From Bacteroidales bacterium (GTDB lineage: Bacteria; Bacteroidota; Bacteroidia; Bacteroidales; UBA3663): DNA of 63,500 nucleotides. Position 1 is the stretch's first letter; the number at the start of each line of letters is the position of its first letter. Below are positions 28,161 to 35,977 of the stretch, one piece after another. Under the pieces are notes generated by a model that was not told where the DNA came from, did not search any database, and saw only the letters and a list, made by a program, of their open reading frames with translations. The translations under genes were made by a program, and so were the position numbers. The stretch is from NCBI GenBank assembly GCA_017618715.1, contig JAFZTS010000021.1:1-63500 (forward strand), written 5' to 3'.

Positions 28161-29306
28161 TCATTCTTCCACAAAGCGAGCGCCATCATCTGGCTTAACC
28201 CAATTGATAGAGAATGTCTCTTCGTATTCGGGGAACTTGGCCAAATACTGGTCGGTGAGCGATCGTTCGATACTCTCCTTATAAGCGGGATCAACGAGAG
28301 CTATGACGGCACCCTTGAAACCAGCGCCAGAGAAACGTCCTCCATAGACACCAGGTAACTTGGACATGATCTGATAGATGGCGATAAGTTCAGGGCTGCC
28401 GCACTCGTAGTTGTTCATCGATGACTCACAGGAATCAAAGCTCAGTTTACCGAAGAGTTTGATATTGCCACTCTCCCATGCCGTGACTCCCTGACGTACA
28501 CGACGATACTCGGTGTAGAAGTGCTCGGCACGACGGGCAAAACGGTCGGGCATGGCTATCTTTGTCTTGTCAAACATAGACCTGGGTATATCGCGCAAGA
28601 ATGTCTTATCAAAAGTCTTGAGTGGTTGTCCAGTATAGGCAAGCATATTCCAAGCTGCTACCTTGCATTCATAGACACGCAAGTTGTAGTCACTGTTGAT
28701 GAGCGAACGCGTAAGTCCGGAGAAGAAGATGCCTATCTCGAATGGCGCCATCTTGGGATTGCGCTTTACGATGCGGTATTCGTTGGTATCACAGTCAAGG
28801 AAGAGCAAACCGTCCTTCTTACCAAGGGCAATACAGCTTTGGTCGAGAATGCCGTTGTTGAGTCCAATATATTCCCGTTCAGCTTCGGAGGCTATCTGAA
28901 CGATCTCGAAAGGCTTGAGTCTGATTCCGTTGGCCTTGGCAAAAGCCATCACATAGGCAATCAGTACAGCTGCCGACGAACTAAGTCCTCCAATGGGAAG
29001 ACTTCCACAGAGATGTCCGTCGATGCCTCGGGTTAGCTCGAAACGCTTGCGAAGGGCATATTTTGCACCACGCGCATAGTCTCCCCAGTGTTTTTCACGC
29101 ACTTGTGATGGAGTATCAAGATGAAAGTGTACATCGCCCTCAAAATTTTCCGAGGAGAGATTGACCTGACTATCTTCGCGTATATTGAAATACAAATCGA
29201 CACCCTTGTTGATGGCAAAACCTGTAACAAGCCCATGCTGGTGATCGACATGTGCACCCAAGGGGCAAACCCTGTACGGCGAAAAGATGTGATATTGATA
29301 ATTCAT
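28161..29306 (-). CDS. GHMP-family sugar kinase, galactokinase-like, possibly galacturonokinase
   Basis: 381 residues. Galactokinases carry GRVNxxGEHxDY; here the motif reads SPYRVCPLGAHVDHQHG, so the sugar-binding Glu is replaced by Ala18 while His19 and Asp21 remain. ATP-binding PIGGLSSSAA is at 104-113 and the catalytic-base Asp155 is in NGILDQ. Plant galacturonokinase, as I recall it, has the same PLGAHxDHQ variant. The next gene is a UDP-glucuronate 4-epimerase and then a nucleotidyltransferase, together a plausible route from galacturonate to UDP-uronates. Activity on galactose or another sugar is not excluded. Confidence 0.8.
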   Translation of the reverse strand: MNYQYHIFSPYRVCPLGAHVDHQHGLVTGFAINKGVDLYFNIREDSQVNLSSENFEGDVHFHLDTPSQVREKHWGDYARGAKYALRKRFELTRGIDGHLCGSLPIGGLSSSAAVLIAYVMAFAKANGIRLKPFEIVQIASEAEREYIGLNNGILDQSCIALGKKDGLLFLDCDTNEYRIVKRNPKMAPFEIGIFFSGLTRSLINSDYNLRVYECKVAAWNMLAYTGQPLKTFDKTFLRDIPRSMFDKTKIAMPDRFARRAEHFYTEYRRVRQGVTAWESGNIKLFGKLSFDSCESSMNNYECGSPELIAIYQIMSKLPGVYGGRFSGAGFKGAVIALVDPAYKESIERSLTDQYLAKFPEYEETFSINWVKPDDGARFVEE

Positions 29307-29383
29307 TTTGGTTGAATGTAAACTAAGAAAAAGTTATATAGTAATGAGAAGGTGAAAAACAAAAGATTGGCTTGAACAACAAA

Positions 29384-31336
29384 TTAGTCCAAGGCTTCGT
29401 ATCTTGAGTGATGGCTTTTGTATTCGGGCACGATTTCCTTCATCTTGGCAACAATCTTCATATCGTCGTAAGTGAAAGAGAGGCGATAGAGTTCTTCTTC
29501 GTTGCGAAGAGCCTGATCGTAGGGATATTCACGAACTGCAGCCACCTTGATCTTGGGATGCACTGTTGGTTTGGAATGCTCGTCATCGTTGAGAACCTCT
29601 TCAAAAAGCTTCTCACCATCGCGAAGACCCGTATATTCAATCTTAACTTCTTTGGCTCCACTTAGGTCAATCATGCGTTGAGCGAGTTCTGCGATGCGAA
29701 CAGGTTTGCCCATGTCAAAGACAAAGATCTCGCCTCCCTTGCCCATAGTACCAGCTTCAAGCACAAGCTGGCATGCTTCTGGGATAAGCATGAAGTACCG
29801 AATGATTTCAGGATCTGTGACTGTGACAGGCCCTCCTCTTCTAATCTGCTCACGGAAAATAGGAATTACAGAACCATTAGAACCAAGAACATTGCCAAAA
29901 CGAGTGGTGATGAATTGGGTAACGGCTGGACTACCATCCACCTGCTTGAGCTTAATTGGTGACGACGATGATGACTCACGCTGCTTTTGAATAGCTCGGT
30001 CGAGCGATTGGCAATAAATCTCGCTGATACGCTTCGAACAGCCCATGACGTTAGTGGGATTAACTGCCTTGTCTGTCGAGATCATGACGAATTTGCGGGT
30101 GCCGTATTTGACAGCAAGGTCAGCAATGACACGAGTACCATAAGTGTTGTTCTGTATGGCCATGGCAGGATTGTCTTCCATCATGGGCACATGCTTGTAC
30201 GCAGCTGCATGAAAAACATATTCCGGTCGATGCAATTTGAAGACCTGCTCCATCTGAGTAGGATTGGAAATGGAACCAACAATAGTCCAGCACTTGAGCT
30301 TCGGATAGTTACGTTCCATGAAGAGACGAACCCCATGCATAGGTGTTTCAGCCTGATCGACAAGGACAAGTTCAGCAGGCTTGAAGGAAGCAATCTGGTA
30401 CACCATTTCCGATCCTATTGAACCAGCCGCACCTGTGATGAGAATGCGCTTGTTGTAAAGGAGCTTTCCAATGGCTTCGAGATCAACTTCGATTTTGTCA
30501 CGTGGCAAAAGATCTTCAATATCAACTTCATGAAGCTGGGTATGCTGCAAACTTGACTTTCCGTCCCAGGATTCAGCTGCTGGTAGCATCATAATCTTGA
30601 TGCCAGCCTTAGTGAGAGCTGACACAAGCTTATCATTCTCACGGAATACTTCGGAGAGTAAGGGAGAGACGAAAAGAATATTGGAATTGTTCGCACGCAT
30701 GGCGTCAATAACTTTTTCGTCAGCTTTATGCACACGTACGCCAAGGATGAACTTATTGATATTCTCGGCCTTGTTCGAAATGAAACCCTTGACCATGTAC
30801 TGGCGAGGATTATCATTGCGCATACTCTTGGCAAGAGCAATGCCTCCCTCTTGGATACCGTAGATAAAGACATTCTGGGTAGCTTGGTCTTTAACTGCAG
30901 TATCATAGAGATATTTAACTCCTACTCGAATACCCCACATGAAGAACATGGCAAGCAGGAAGGTGATAAAAAAGACTCGGAAAGTAGGGAAGCCTGCAAC
31001 AAAGTGAATGCCGACAAGGAAATATACAATAGCTGTAAGAACTGTACCCACAAATACTGCACAAGTAACACGCAAAAGATCGGCGAAACTGGAGTAACGG
31101 AAAATGCCGGCATAAGTATGGAAAAGACGCATACCTATACAGAACATCGGTAGCGAACATGCCCAGACTAAGAGGAAATGCCAAAAATTAGCAACCACAG
31201 GTTCGCCACCCATGCTAAGATAGATGGCAAGCATTCCCGCAAATATGATAGACAGACAATCTACGGCAATGATACACCAATAGGGTAAGGCGTTCTTTGA
31301 AAAGTACCAAGATGAGATTTTATACCACAGATTCAT
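29384..31336 (-). CDS. Membrane UDP-sugar 4,6-dehydratase (CapD/PglF/WbpM type)
   Basis: 650 residues. Four N-terminal membrane helices (about 15-125) anchor a cytoplasmic region with a first nucleotide-binding-like domain and then the catalytic SDR domain: ILITGAAGSIGSEMV, AAAYKHVPMME, STDKAVNPTNVMGCSKR and ITTRFGNVLGSNGSV. It would convert UDP-GlcNAc to a 4-keto-6-deoxy sugar, the first step to many amino sugars. About 20 extra residues, Ser-rich (RESSSSSPIK), interrupt the region just before VTQFITTRFG. First gene of the operon ending at 24849; the terminal aminotransferase is its likely partner. Confidence 0.9.
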   Translation of the reverse strand: MNLWYKISSWYFSKNALPYWCIIAVDCLSIIFAGMLAIYLSMGGEPVVANFWHFLLVWACSLPMFCIGMRLFHTYAGIFRYSSFADLLRVTCAVFVGTVLTAIVYFLVGIHFVAGFPTFRVFFITFLLAMFFMWGIRVGVKYLYDTAVKDQATQNVFIYGIQEGGIALAKSMRNDNPRQYMVKGFISNKAENINKFILGVRVHKADEKVIDAMRANNSNILFVSPLLSEVFRENDKLVSALTKAGIKIMMLPAAESWDGKSSLQHTQLHEVDIEDLLPRDKIEVDLEAIGKLLYNKRILITGAAGSIGSEMVYQIASFKPAELVLVDQAETPMHGVRLFMERNYPKLKCWTIVGSISNPTQMEQVFKLHRPEYVFHAAAYKHVPMMEDNPAMAIQNNTYGTRVIADLAVKYGTRKFVMISTDKAVNPTNVMGCSKRISEIYCQSLDRAIQKQRESSSSSPIKLKQVDGSPAVTQFITTRFGNVLGSNGSVIPIFREQIRRGGPVTVTDPEIIRYFMLIPEACQLVLEAGTMGKGGEIFVFDMGKPVRIAELAQRMIDLSGAKEVKIEYTGLRDGEKLFEEVLNDDEHSKPTVHPKIKVAAVREYPYDQALRNEEELYRLSFTYDDMKIVAKMKEIVPEYKSHHSRYEALD

Positions 31337-31504
31337 GGGAACAACGTAATGACTATGAAAACGAAATAATAGTAAGCTCTATTCGGCCATTAAATGAACC
31401 TCAACATGATAGCTGAGCAAGAATGTTTGGGGACAAATCCTACAGCTACGCTAATGCTACACACAGATGCATGTACGCCCAACTTGCTATACCTAAAATT
31501 TTTG

Positions 31505-31512
31505 CAAATATA
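31505..31512 (-). promoter_or_regulatory. Possible promoter of the polysaccharide operon
   Basis: Minus strand TATATTTGC, 169 nt before the dehydratase start. TTTG upstream is only 12 nt away, so the -33 box is unclear. Confidence 0.55.
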
Positions 31513-31624
31513 TATTTTTTTAGACAAATAAAGAAGAATAATCTGAAAAATCGTAGATTAATCCTAACAATTGTGTAATTACATGTGTATTTTGTCAAAT
31601 ACAAAGACCAAATAAAAAAAGAAA

Positions 31625-31650
31625 GTGAGCGGCCTTTTCAGGTCGCTCAC
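31625..31650 (-). terminator. Terminator of nagB
   Basis: A 10-bp stem GTGAGCGGCC/GGTCGCTCAC with one wobble, followed on the minus strand by TTCTTTTTTTATTTGG. Confidence 0.88.
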
Positions 31651-31673
31651 TAAGGGAGAAAAACACTAACTAA

Positions 31674-32465
31674 TCAGAAGTTGTCACGCTCCTTGTCAAG
31701 GAAATACTTGAATGTGCCGACTGAAAGTTCATCACAGGCAGCTTCATCACAAACAACGATAGCAGCAGGATGTGTCTGGAGCATCGAAGCGGTCCATTTG
31801 TGACTAACATTGCCATCAACGATGTGCTTGAGTGCACGAGCCTTGTGATGGCCATTGCAGACGAGAAGAACCTCCTTGGCAGCCATCACTGTACCGATAC
31901 CTACGGTGAGGGCCTTCTTTGGTACAAGATTGATATCGTTGTCAAAGAAACGTGAGTTAGCGATAATGGTATCGGTGGTAAGAGTCTCGACATGAGTAAG
32001 ACCATTGAGTGAAGACCCAGGCTCGTTGAAAGCAAGGTGGCCATCGGGACCTACTCCACCCATGAAAAGATTGATACCACCAGCTGCTGCTATAGCTTTC
32101 TCGTAATTAGCGCACTCAGCGTCAAGATCCTCGGCATTGCCATTGAGGATATGGACATTCTCAGGCTTGATATCGATGTGGCTGAAGAAATTCTTCCACA
32201 TGAAACTGTGATATGATTCAGGATGATCCTCAGGAATACGAACGTACTCGTCCATATTGAACGTTACGACGTTCTGGAAAGAGATCTCACCAGCTTCATA
32301 CTTCTTGATAAGTTCACGATAGAGACCAATAGGAGAAGAACCTGTTGGACAGCCGAGGACGAATGGACGCTCAGGTGTAGGTTTGAACTCGAGAATCCTT
32401 TTGGCTACATAGTTGGCAGCCCACTTGGACATCTCAGCATAATCTGGACGAATAATTACACGCAT
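31674..32465 (-). CDS. nagB: Glucosamine-6-phosphate deaminase
   Basis: 263 residues. It converts glucosamine 6-phosphate to fructose 6-phosphate and ammonia. Phosphate-binding LGCPTGSSPIGLYREL, catalytic Asp in FNMDEY, and GGVGPDGHLAFNEPGSS with the Asp-His pair and Glu are all present. The gene is monocistronic, with its own promoter and terminator. It feeds amino sugars into the glycolytic pool shared with pgi and pfp. Confidence 0.96.
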   Translation of the reverse strand: MRVIIRPDYAEMSKWAANYVAKRILEFKPTPERPFVLGCPTGSSPIGLYRELIKKYEAGEISFQNVVTFNMDEYVRIPEDHPESYHSFMWKNFFSHIDIKPENVHILNGNAEDLDAECANYEKAIAAAGGINLFMGGVGPDGHLAFNEPGSSLNGLTHVETLTTDTIIANSRFFDNDINLVPKKALTVGIGTVMAAKEVLLVCNGHHKARALKHIVDGNVSHKWTASMLQTHPAAIVVCDEAACDELSVGTFKYFLDKERDNF

Positions 32466-32539
32466 GGGATTGTTGTTGTTTGGTTGGTTATTATATAGAT
32501 TATTCTGCTAAATTATTATGGTTTATTGTAAAAACCGTG

Positions 32540-32547
32540 CAAATTTA
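32540..32547 (-). promoter_or_regulatory. -7 box of nagB
   Basis: Minus strand TAAATTTG, 74 nt before the start codon. No clear -33 box. Confidence 0.55.
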
Positions 32548-32663
32548 CAGTTTTTGAGTTTTTTTTGTGCACTTTGAAGTTATTTTTTTACAGATTATCC
32601 AATGATTGATGAATACACGAAGATTTTGTTAAGTGGAATTTTCAATTATTTGCTAAAAAATAA

Positions 32664-32687
32664 GGGTTGCCAAACAATTGGCAACCC
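32664..32687 (-). terminator. Terminator of the TPR/small-protein operon
   Basis: A perfect 10-bp stem GGGTTGCCAA/TTGGCAACCC with a 4-nt loop, followed on the minus strand by TTATTTTTTAG, 39 nt after the small gene. Confidence 0.9.
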
Positions 32688-32726
32688 TCAAAGTAAATCA
32701 TAAGATTTTGTTCAATAAAAGGAGAT

Positions 32727-32882
32727 TTACCAGTTCTCCCAATCCTTGCCACGTTGTGGAGCTAGCGCAGGAACATCCGCATCTGCGTCTGGTTCATCGT
32801 ATATTTGAGGATCAGAAGTGGTGATCACATTAGTAGAACGAACAAAATTAAAATGAATGATTGGTTTGATGTAAATTTTCAT
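32727..32882 (-). CDS. Small protein of unknown function (MKIYIKP...DWENW)
   Basis: 51 residues: a basic N-terminus MKIYIKP, a neutral middle, an acidic stretch DEPDADAD, and the C-terminal RGKDWENW. It begins 10 nt after the stop of the TPR protein gene and is followed by a strong terminator, so it is the last gene of that operon. Bacteroidales genomes contain many small proteins that start MK(K/I)YIKP and end with an aromatic/acidic DW motif; I recall no function. Not a signal peptide by hydrophobicity. It is too short for most gene finders. Confidence 0.7.
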   Translation of the reverse strand: MKIYIKPIIHFNFVRSTNVITTSDPQIYDEPDADADVPALAPQRGKDWENW

Positions 32883-32892
32883 ATTCTATAAA

Positions 32893-34359
32893 TTACTGGC
32901 ACTGGATAGTCACAGTAACACCCATCCAACCACCGAGAGTATGGGTTTGTCCTGGAGTCTTGCCGGCCTGCATGAAAAGATCTCCCTTGGCAGGGAAAGC
33001 AGCCTTATATGAACCACAGGTACGCTGGTAAGCAGCACGCTTCTCGTCGCTTGAAGCATGGGCAATTGCTTGCTGCATCTCATTATAAGCAGCGACGAAA
33101 ACAAGGCTCTTGAGGGCTGGCTTCTCTTCGCCACAGCTGCCTGTGGACGATGCATACATGTTAGCAATCATCACGTGAGGTGTGTCCTGATCAGGATCGA
33201 TGGCGAGTGAACGACGAAGGACATCGCGAGCCTTGGCCTTCTGACCTTCCTGCTGATAGATAGCAGCCTCGTACATCAAGATTTCAGTCTTGTCATCAGG
33301 CTGGATAGCGTGAGTGAGGGCCTCATCATAATACTGGAGAGCACGGTCGTAATCCTTAGCCTTGAGGGCAGCCTTGGCAAGACCCTTGGCAGCTTCCATT
33401 GATGGTTTGATCTGATAAGAATAGTCAGCTACGTGGGTATAGAGGTCAGTTTCGCGACCTTCTGCACTACGGCCAAGAAGCTTTGAGACATTGGTAAGGA
33501 ATGCAAGGTCAGTCTTCTTCTCCTCAACCTGTGGGGCAAAAATCTCAACAAGGGTATTGACATCAGCATAACCTGACTGAGCAAACAGTGAGGTGAGGTT
33601 CATCTTGTTGTCACGAGCTCCCTTCATCAAGCCCTTGGTAACCTCGGCTGCACGGAAGAGCTTAGCGGTATCCTGACCTGCGACACGGGCAGCGACAAGC
33701 TTGGTGGTATCGTCATTGTAACGAAGAACGTAGCGGTCAAGAGCCTCATCGAGGTATTCGGTGGATTTCATGTAGTCCTCGATGTACTGGTTTTTGTCTT
33801 GCTGACCAGACTTGGCGAGCTTCAAGGAGTTGGTGCACCACTGTGAAATATAATAGGGCTGTGCACCTCCACGGAACTCATTGAGCACCTCGGTATAGCG
33901 ATCATAGACACCCTTGTCAGTGGCATCGAGGTCGTATTTCTTGAAGTAGTCGATCTTCTTCAACTTGATAGCCTCAGCTGGAACAGTCTTGGTAGCGAAA
34001 CCATTGGCGATACGGTCATCACAAAGCTTCTGAAGCTCTTTAGCATAACGCTCCTGGTCGGCAGCATTACCTCCCTTTTGTGCCTGATCGCACTTGGCCA
34101 CAAGAATTTTCTCTCCATTGAGGTAAAGGGCGAGGTTGAAATTTGGAACAGCATCATAGAGAGCCTTCCAAGGCTCATAAGCCTCAAGGGGCTTAGCAGG
34201 ACCCGACTTGGGGAAATAGTCATTGTAGAGTGAATTATTGGTACCGGCGGTTTCACCGTTGGCACACATCACTTCCAGCATCTCAGGAGTCTGAGCAGAG
34301 AGAGCGGTTACAGCCATAGAAAGGACAGCACCGACGAGAGTTTTAAAAGAGGTTTTCAT
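32893..34359 (-). CDS. Secreted tetratricopeptide-repeat protein of unknown function
   Basis: 488 residues with a signal peptide (MKTSFKTLVGAVLSMAVTALSAQ). The mature N-terminus has a Cys and an Asn/Gly stretch, then helical repeats; TPR-like units are clearest at about 330-400 (AKGLAKAALKAKDYDRALQYY, then YEAAIYQQEGQKAKARDVLRRSLAIDP). Four or five Cys near the C-terminus (GSCGEE, RTCGSY, IQCQ) could form disulfides. Probably periplasmic. The 51-residue gene follows 10 nt downstream. No promoter was identified in the 131 nt upstream. Confidence 0.75.
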   Translation of the reverse strand: MKTSFKTLVGAVLSMAVTALSAQTPEMLEVMCANGETAGTNNSLYNDYFPKSGPAKPLEAYEPWKALYDAVPNFNLALYLNGEKILVAKCDQAQKGGNAADQERYAKELQKLCDDRIANGFATKTVPAEAIKLKKIDYFKKYDLDATDKGVYDRYTEVLNEFRGGAQPYYISQWCTNSLKLAKSGQQDKNQYIEDYMKSTEYLDEALDRYVLRYNDDTTKLVAARVAGQDTAKLFRAAEVTKGLMKGARDNKMNLTSLFAQSGYADVNTLVEIFAPQVEEKKTDLAFLTNVSKLLGRSAEGRETDLYTHVADYSYQIKPSMEAAKGLAKAALKAKDYDRALQYYDEALTHAIQPDDKTEILMYEAAIYQQEGQKAKARDVLRRSLAIDPDQDTPHVMIANMYASSTGSCGEEKPALKSLVFVAAYNEMQQAIAHASSDEKRAAYQRTCGSYKAAFPAKGDLFMQAGKTPGQTHTLGGWMGVTVTIQCQ

Positions 34360-34490
34360 TGTACTTTAGGTGTTTTATGTTAGTGATGATAGTTATGTCT
34401 TTCGGGTTTATGACCAACTTATCAGTAATTGGTTTAAAACTTCAGGAGCATCAAAAACGCTATACAAAAGGCGCTTAGACGACTACACGA

Positions 34491-35798
34491 TTAACGAAGA
34501 CGACCTCTGAAGAACATCATCTCGTTGAAGGTGAGTCCAAGATTGATGGTAAGATAGTTTTCCTTGACCATATTGCCACCCTTTGATCGAACAGTCGAAT
34601 AACCCAGTCCTAAATCGAAGGCGGAACGACGATTGATGGGAAAACTCATTCCAAGATTACCATTGTATTCACGCAGTGCATTGCCATTGACACGAAGATA
34701 GTTCGATTTGGCGCTCATACCGGCACGATATCGGCAAATCTTGAGATACTTGTTCGTAAGCACCTTGGGCTGGTATTCGACGCCTGCAGCAATGCGTTGT
34801 GTAGTATTGAATACGCCCTCCTCGGCTTGAAACTCGGTGTTTAGGCCTGCAACTTCATCCCACATCGTCCTCTCATATTCTGCAGTTACAGTGAGCTTGC
34901 GTGCGATGTTATAACTGATTCCTACACCCCACTTCATCGGAAGCTTGACCGCACTGCGATAACGTTCGTTGCGAGAAATGGTGTCAGCGCTATACTTCAT
35001 CGTCTCGGTATCGACACTCAAATTGAGCCTTGGAGTGTATGTAGCGCCAACTGTCACACTGTGGGTAGCCTTGAAGCGCTGGGTGTACTGGGCTCCAAAT
35101 TGGAGATGAAGGCCGCGGACAGTTGCCTCATACGAAAGGTGTGTACTCGAAGCCTGACTTGAAGTAGCAAGGCTGCCGTCGTGTTCAATAGTTCCGAAGA
35201 GCCAACCGGCATTAAAACCGACATTGAAATCCACACGCTTGTTGTGGAACGCCCGCCAACCCATGCCAAGCATGAAATTGTTGATGCCACCCAAGCCTTG
35301 ATGGAGGCTCGAATAGGTCAAAGTGTCATGCCGAACAGTTGGAGAATGGATAGCAACGGAATCAGAAGTGCCGTAATAATAGCCCACCATACTATAAGGC
35401 GTAAAGGAAAGTGACATGGCAAAATTCCTCCACAAGGGCATTTGAAACGACATATAACTGAAACCTGCATCCCACTTGCTGGAACTGGCCCCCTCTTCGG
35501 AATACATTCCGTACTGGGCATCGAGGCCCACCGAGAATATCATAGTAAGAGTATCTATGGCCGTAAGTGAAGCTGGATTAGCAAGCGTGGTATATTGATT
35601 GCTACGTATTGCAATGCCAACATCACCCATACTACGGGTCACCGTGTTGCCAGTTGAACCAAGACGTCCATAACCGTAACGATTATAAGGCGAAGAAGTG
35701 AGGTTGCTTGTATTCAGATTCTGAGCCACCATTGGCGTCATTATCATGGCGAAGAGAGCCATGACGATTATGGTGGCTGCGGGGCGCTGTAAATTCAT
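34491..35798 (-). CDS. Outer-membrane beta-barrel protein, conserved in Bacteroidota, function unknown
   Basis: 435 residues with a signal peptide ending near MVAQ. The mature start NLTSSPYNRYGYGRLGSTGNTVTRSMGDVGIAIR and ANPASLTAIDTLT are features of a widespread Bacteroidota porin-like family (FadL-like in layout: NPA near the N-terminus). Alternating strands with aromatic girdles run to the C-terminus, which ends RGRLR instead of the usual terminal Phe; the last strand LTINLGLTFNEMMFF probably serves that role. Monocistronic with its own promoter. Confidence 0.75.
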   Translation of the reverse strand: MNLQRPAATIIVMALFAMIMTPMVAQNLNTSNLTSSPYNRYGYGRLGSTGNTVTRSMGDVGIAIRSNQYTTLANPASLTAIDTLTMIFSVGLDAQYGMYSEEGASSSKWDAGFSYMSFQMPLWRNFAMSLSFTPYSMVGYYYGTSDSVAIHSPTVRHDTLTYSSLHQGLGGINNFMLGMGWRAFHNKRVDFNVGFNAGWLFGTIEHDGSLATSSQASSTHLSYEATVRGLHLQFGAQYTQRFKATHSVTVGATYTPRLNLSVDTETMKYSADTISRNERYRSAVKLPMKWGVGISYNIARKLTVTAEYERTMWDEVAGLNTEFQAEEGVFNTTQRIAAGVEYQPKVLTNKYLKICRYRAGMSAKSNYLRVNGNALREYNGNLGMSFPINRRSAFDLGLGYSTVRSKGGNMVKENYLTINLGLTFNEMMFFRGRLR

Positions 35799-35824
35799 TT
35801 CTATATTCGATATATTTCGAGGGG

Positions 35825-35832
35825 CAAAGATA
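35825..35832 (-). promoter_or_regulatory. Promoter of the outer-membrane protein gene (35798)
   Basis: Minus strand TATCTTTG with TTTG at 35852-35855, a 19-nt spacer; the leader is only about 20 nt. Confidence 0.85.
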
Positions 35833-35938
35833 CAAAAAAAACTTGAAACAACAAAACTTTTTTGTTTTTTTTATACAAAAACAAGGTTATTTTGTGCCTA
35901 CGTATGCGATTTTGACTTGAAGAGGGTCGAAAAGAAAA

Positions 35939-35972
35939 ACAATGATGGAAAGAGAGACCTGTCCATCATTGT
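35939..35972 (-). terminator. Terminator of the five-gene envelope operon
   Basis: A perfect 11-bp stem ACAATGATGGA/TCCATCATTGT with a 12-nt loop, followed on the minus strand by TTTTCTTTTC, 5 nt after the last stop codon. Confidence 0.92.
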
Positions 35973-35977
35973 TGGTT

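Larger units (their letters stand above)
31337..31673. other. Intergenic region upstream of the polysaccharide operon
   Basis: 337 nt containing the operon promoter and a leader of about 160 nt, plus the nagB terminator. No small gene or clear leader RNA structure was found, though a long leader upstream of a capsule-type operon could host regulation. Confidence 0.6.
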
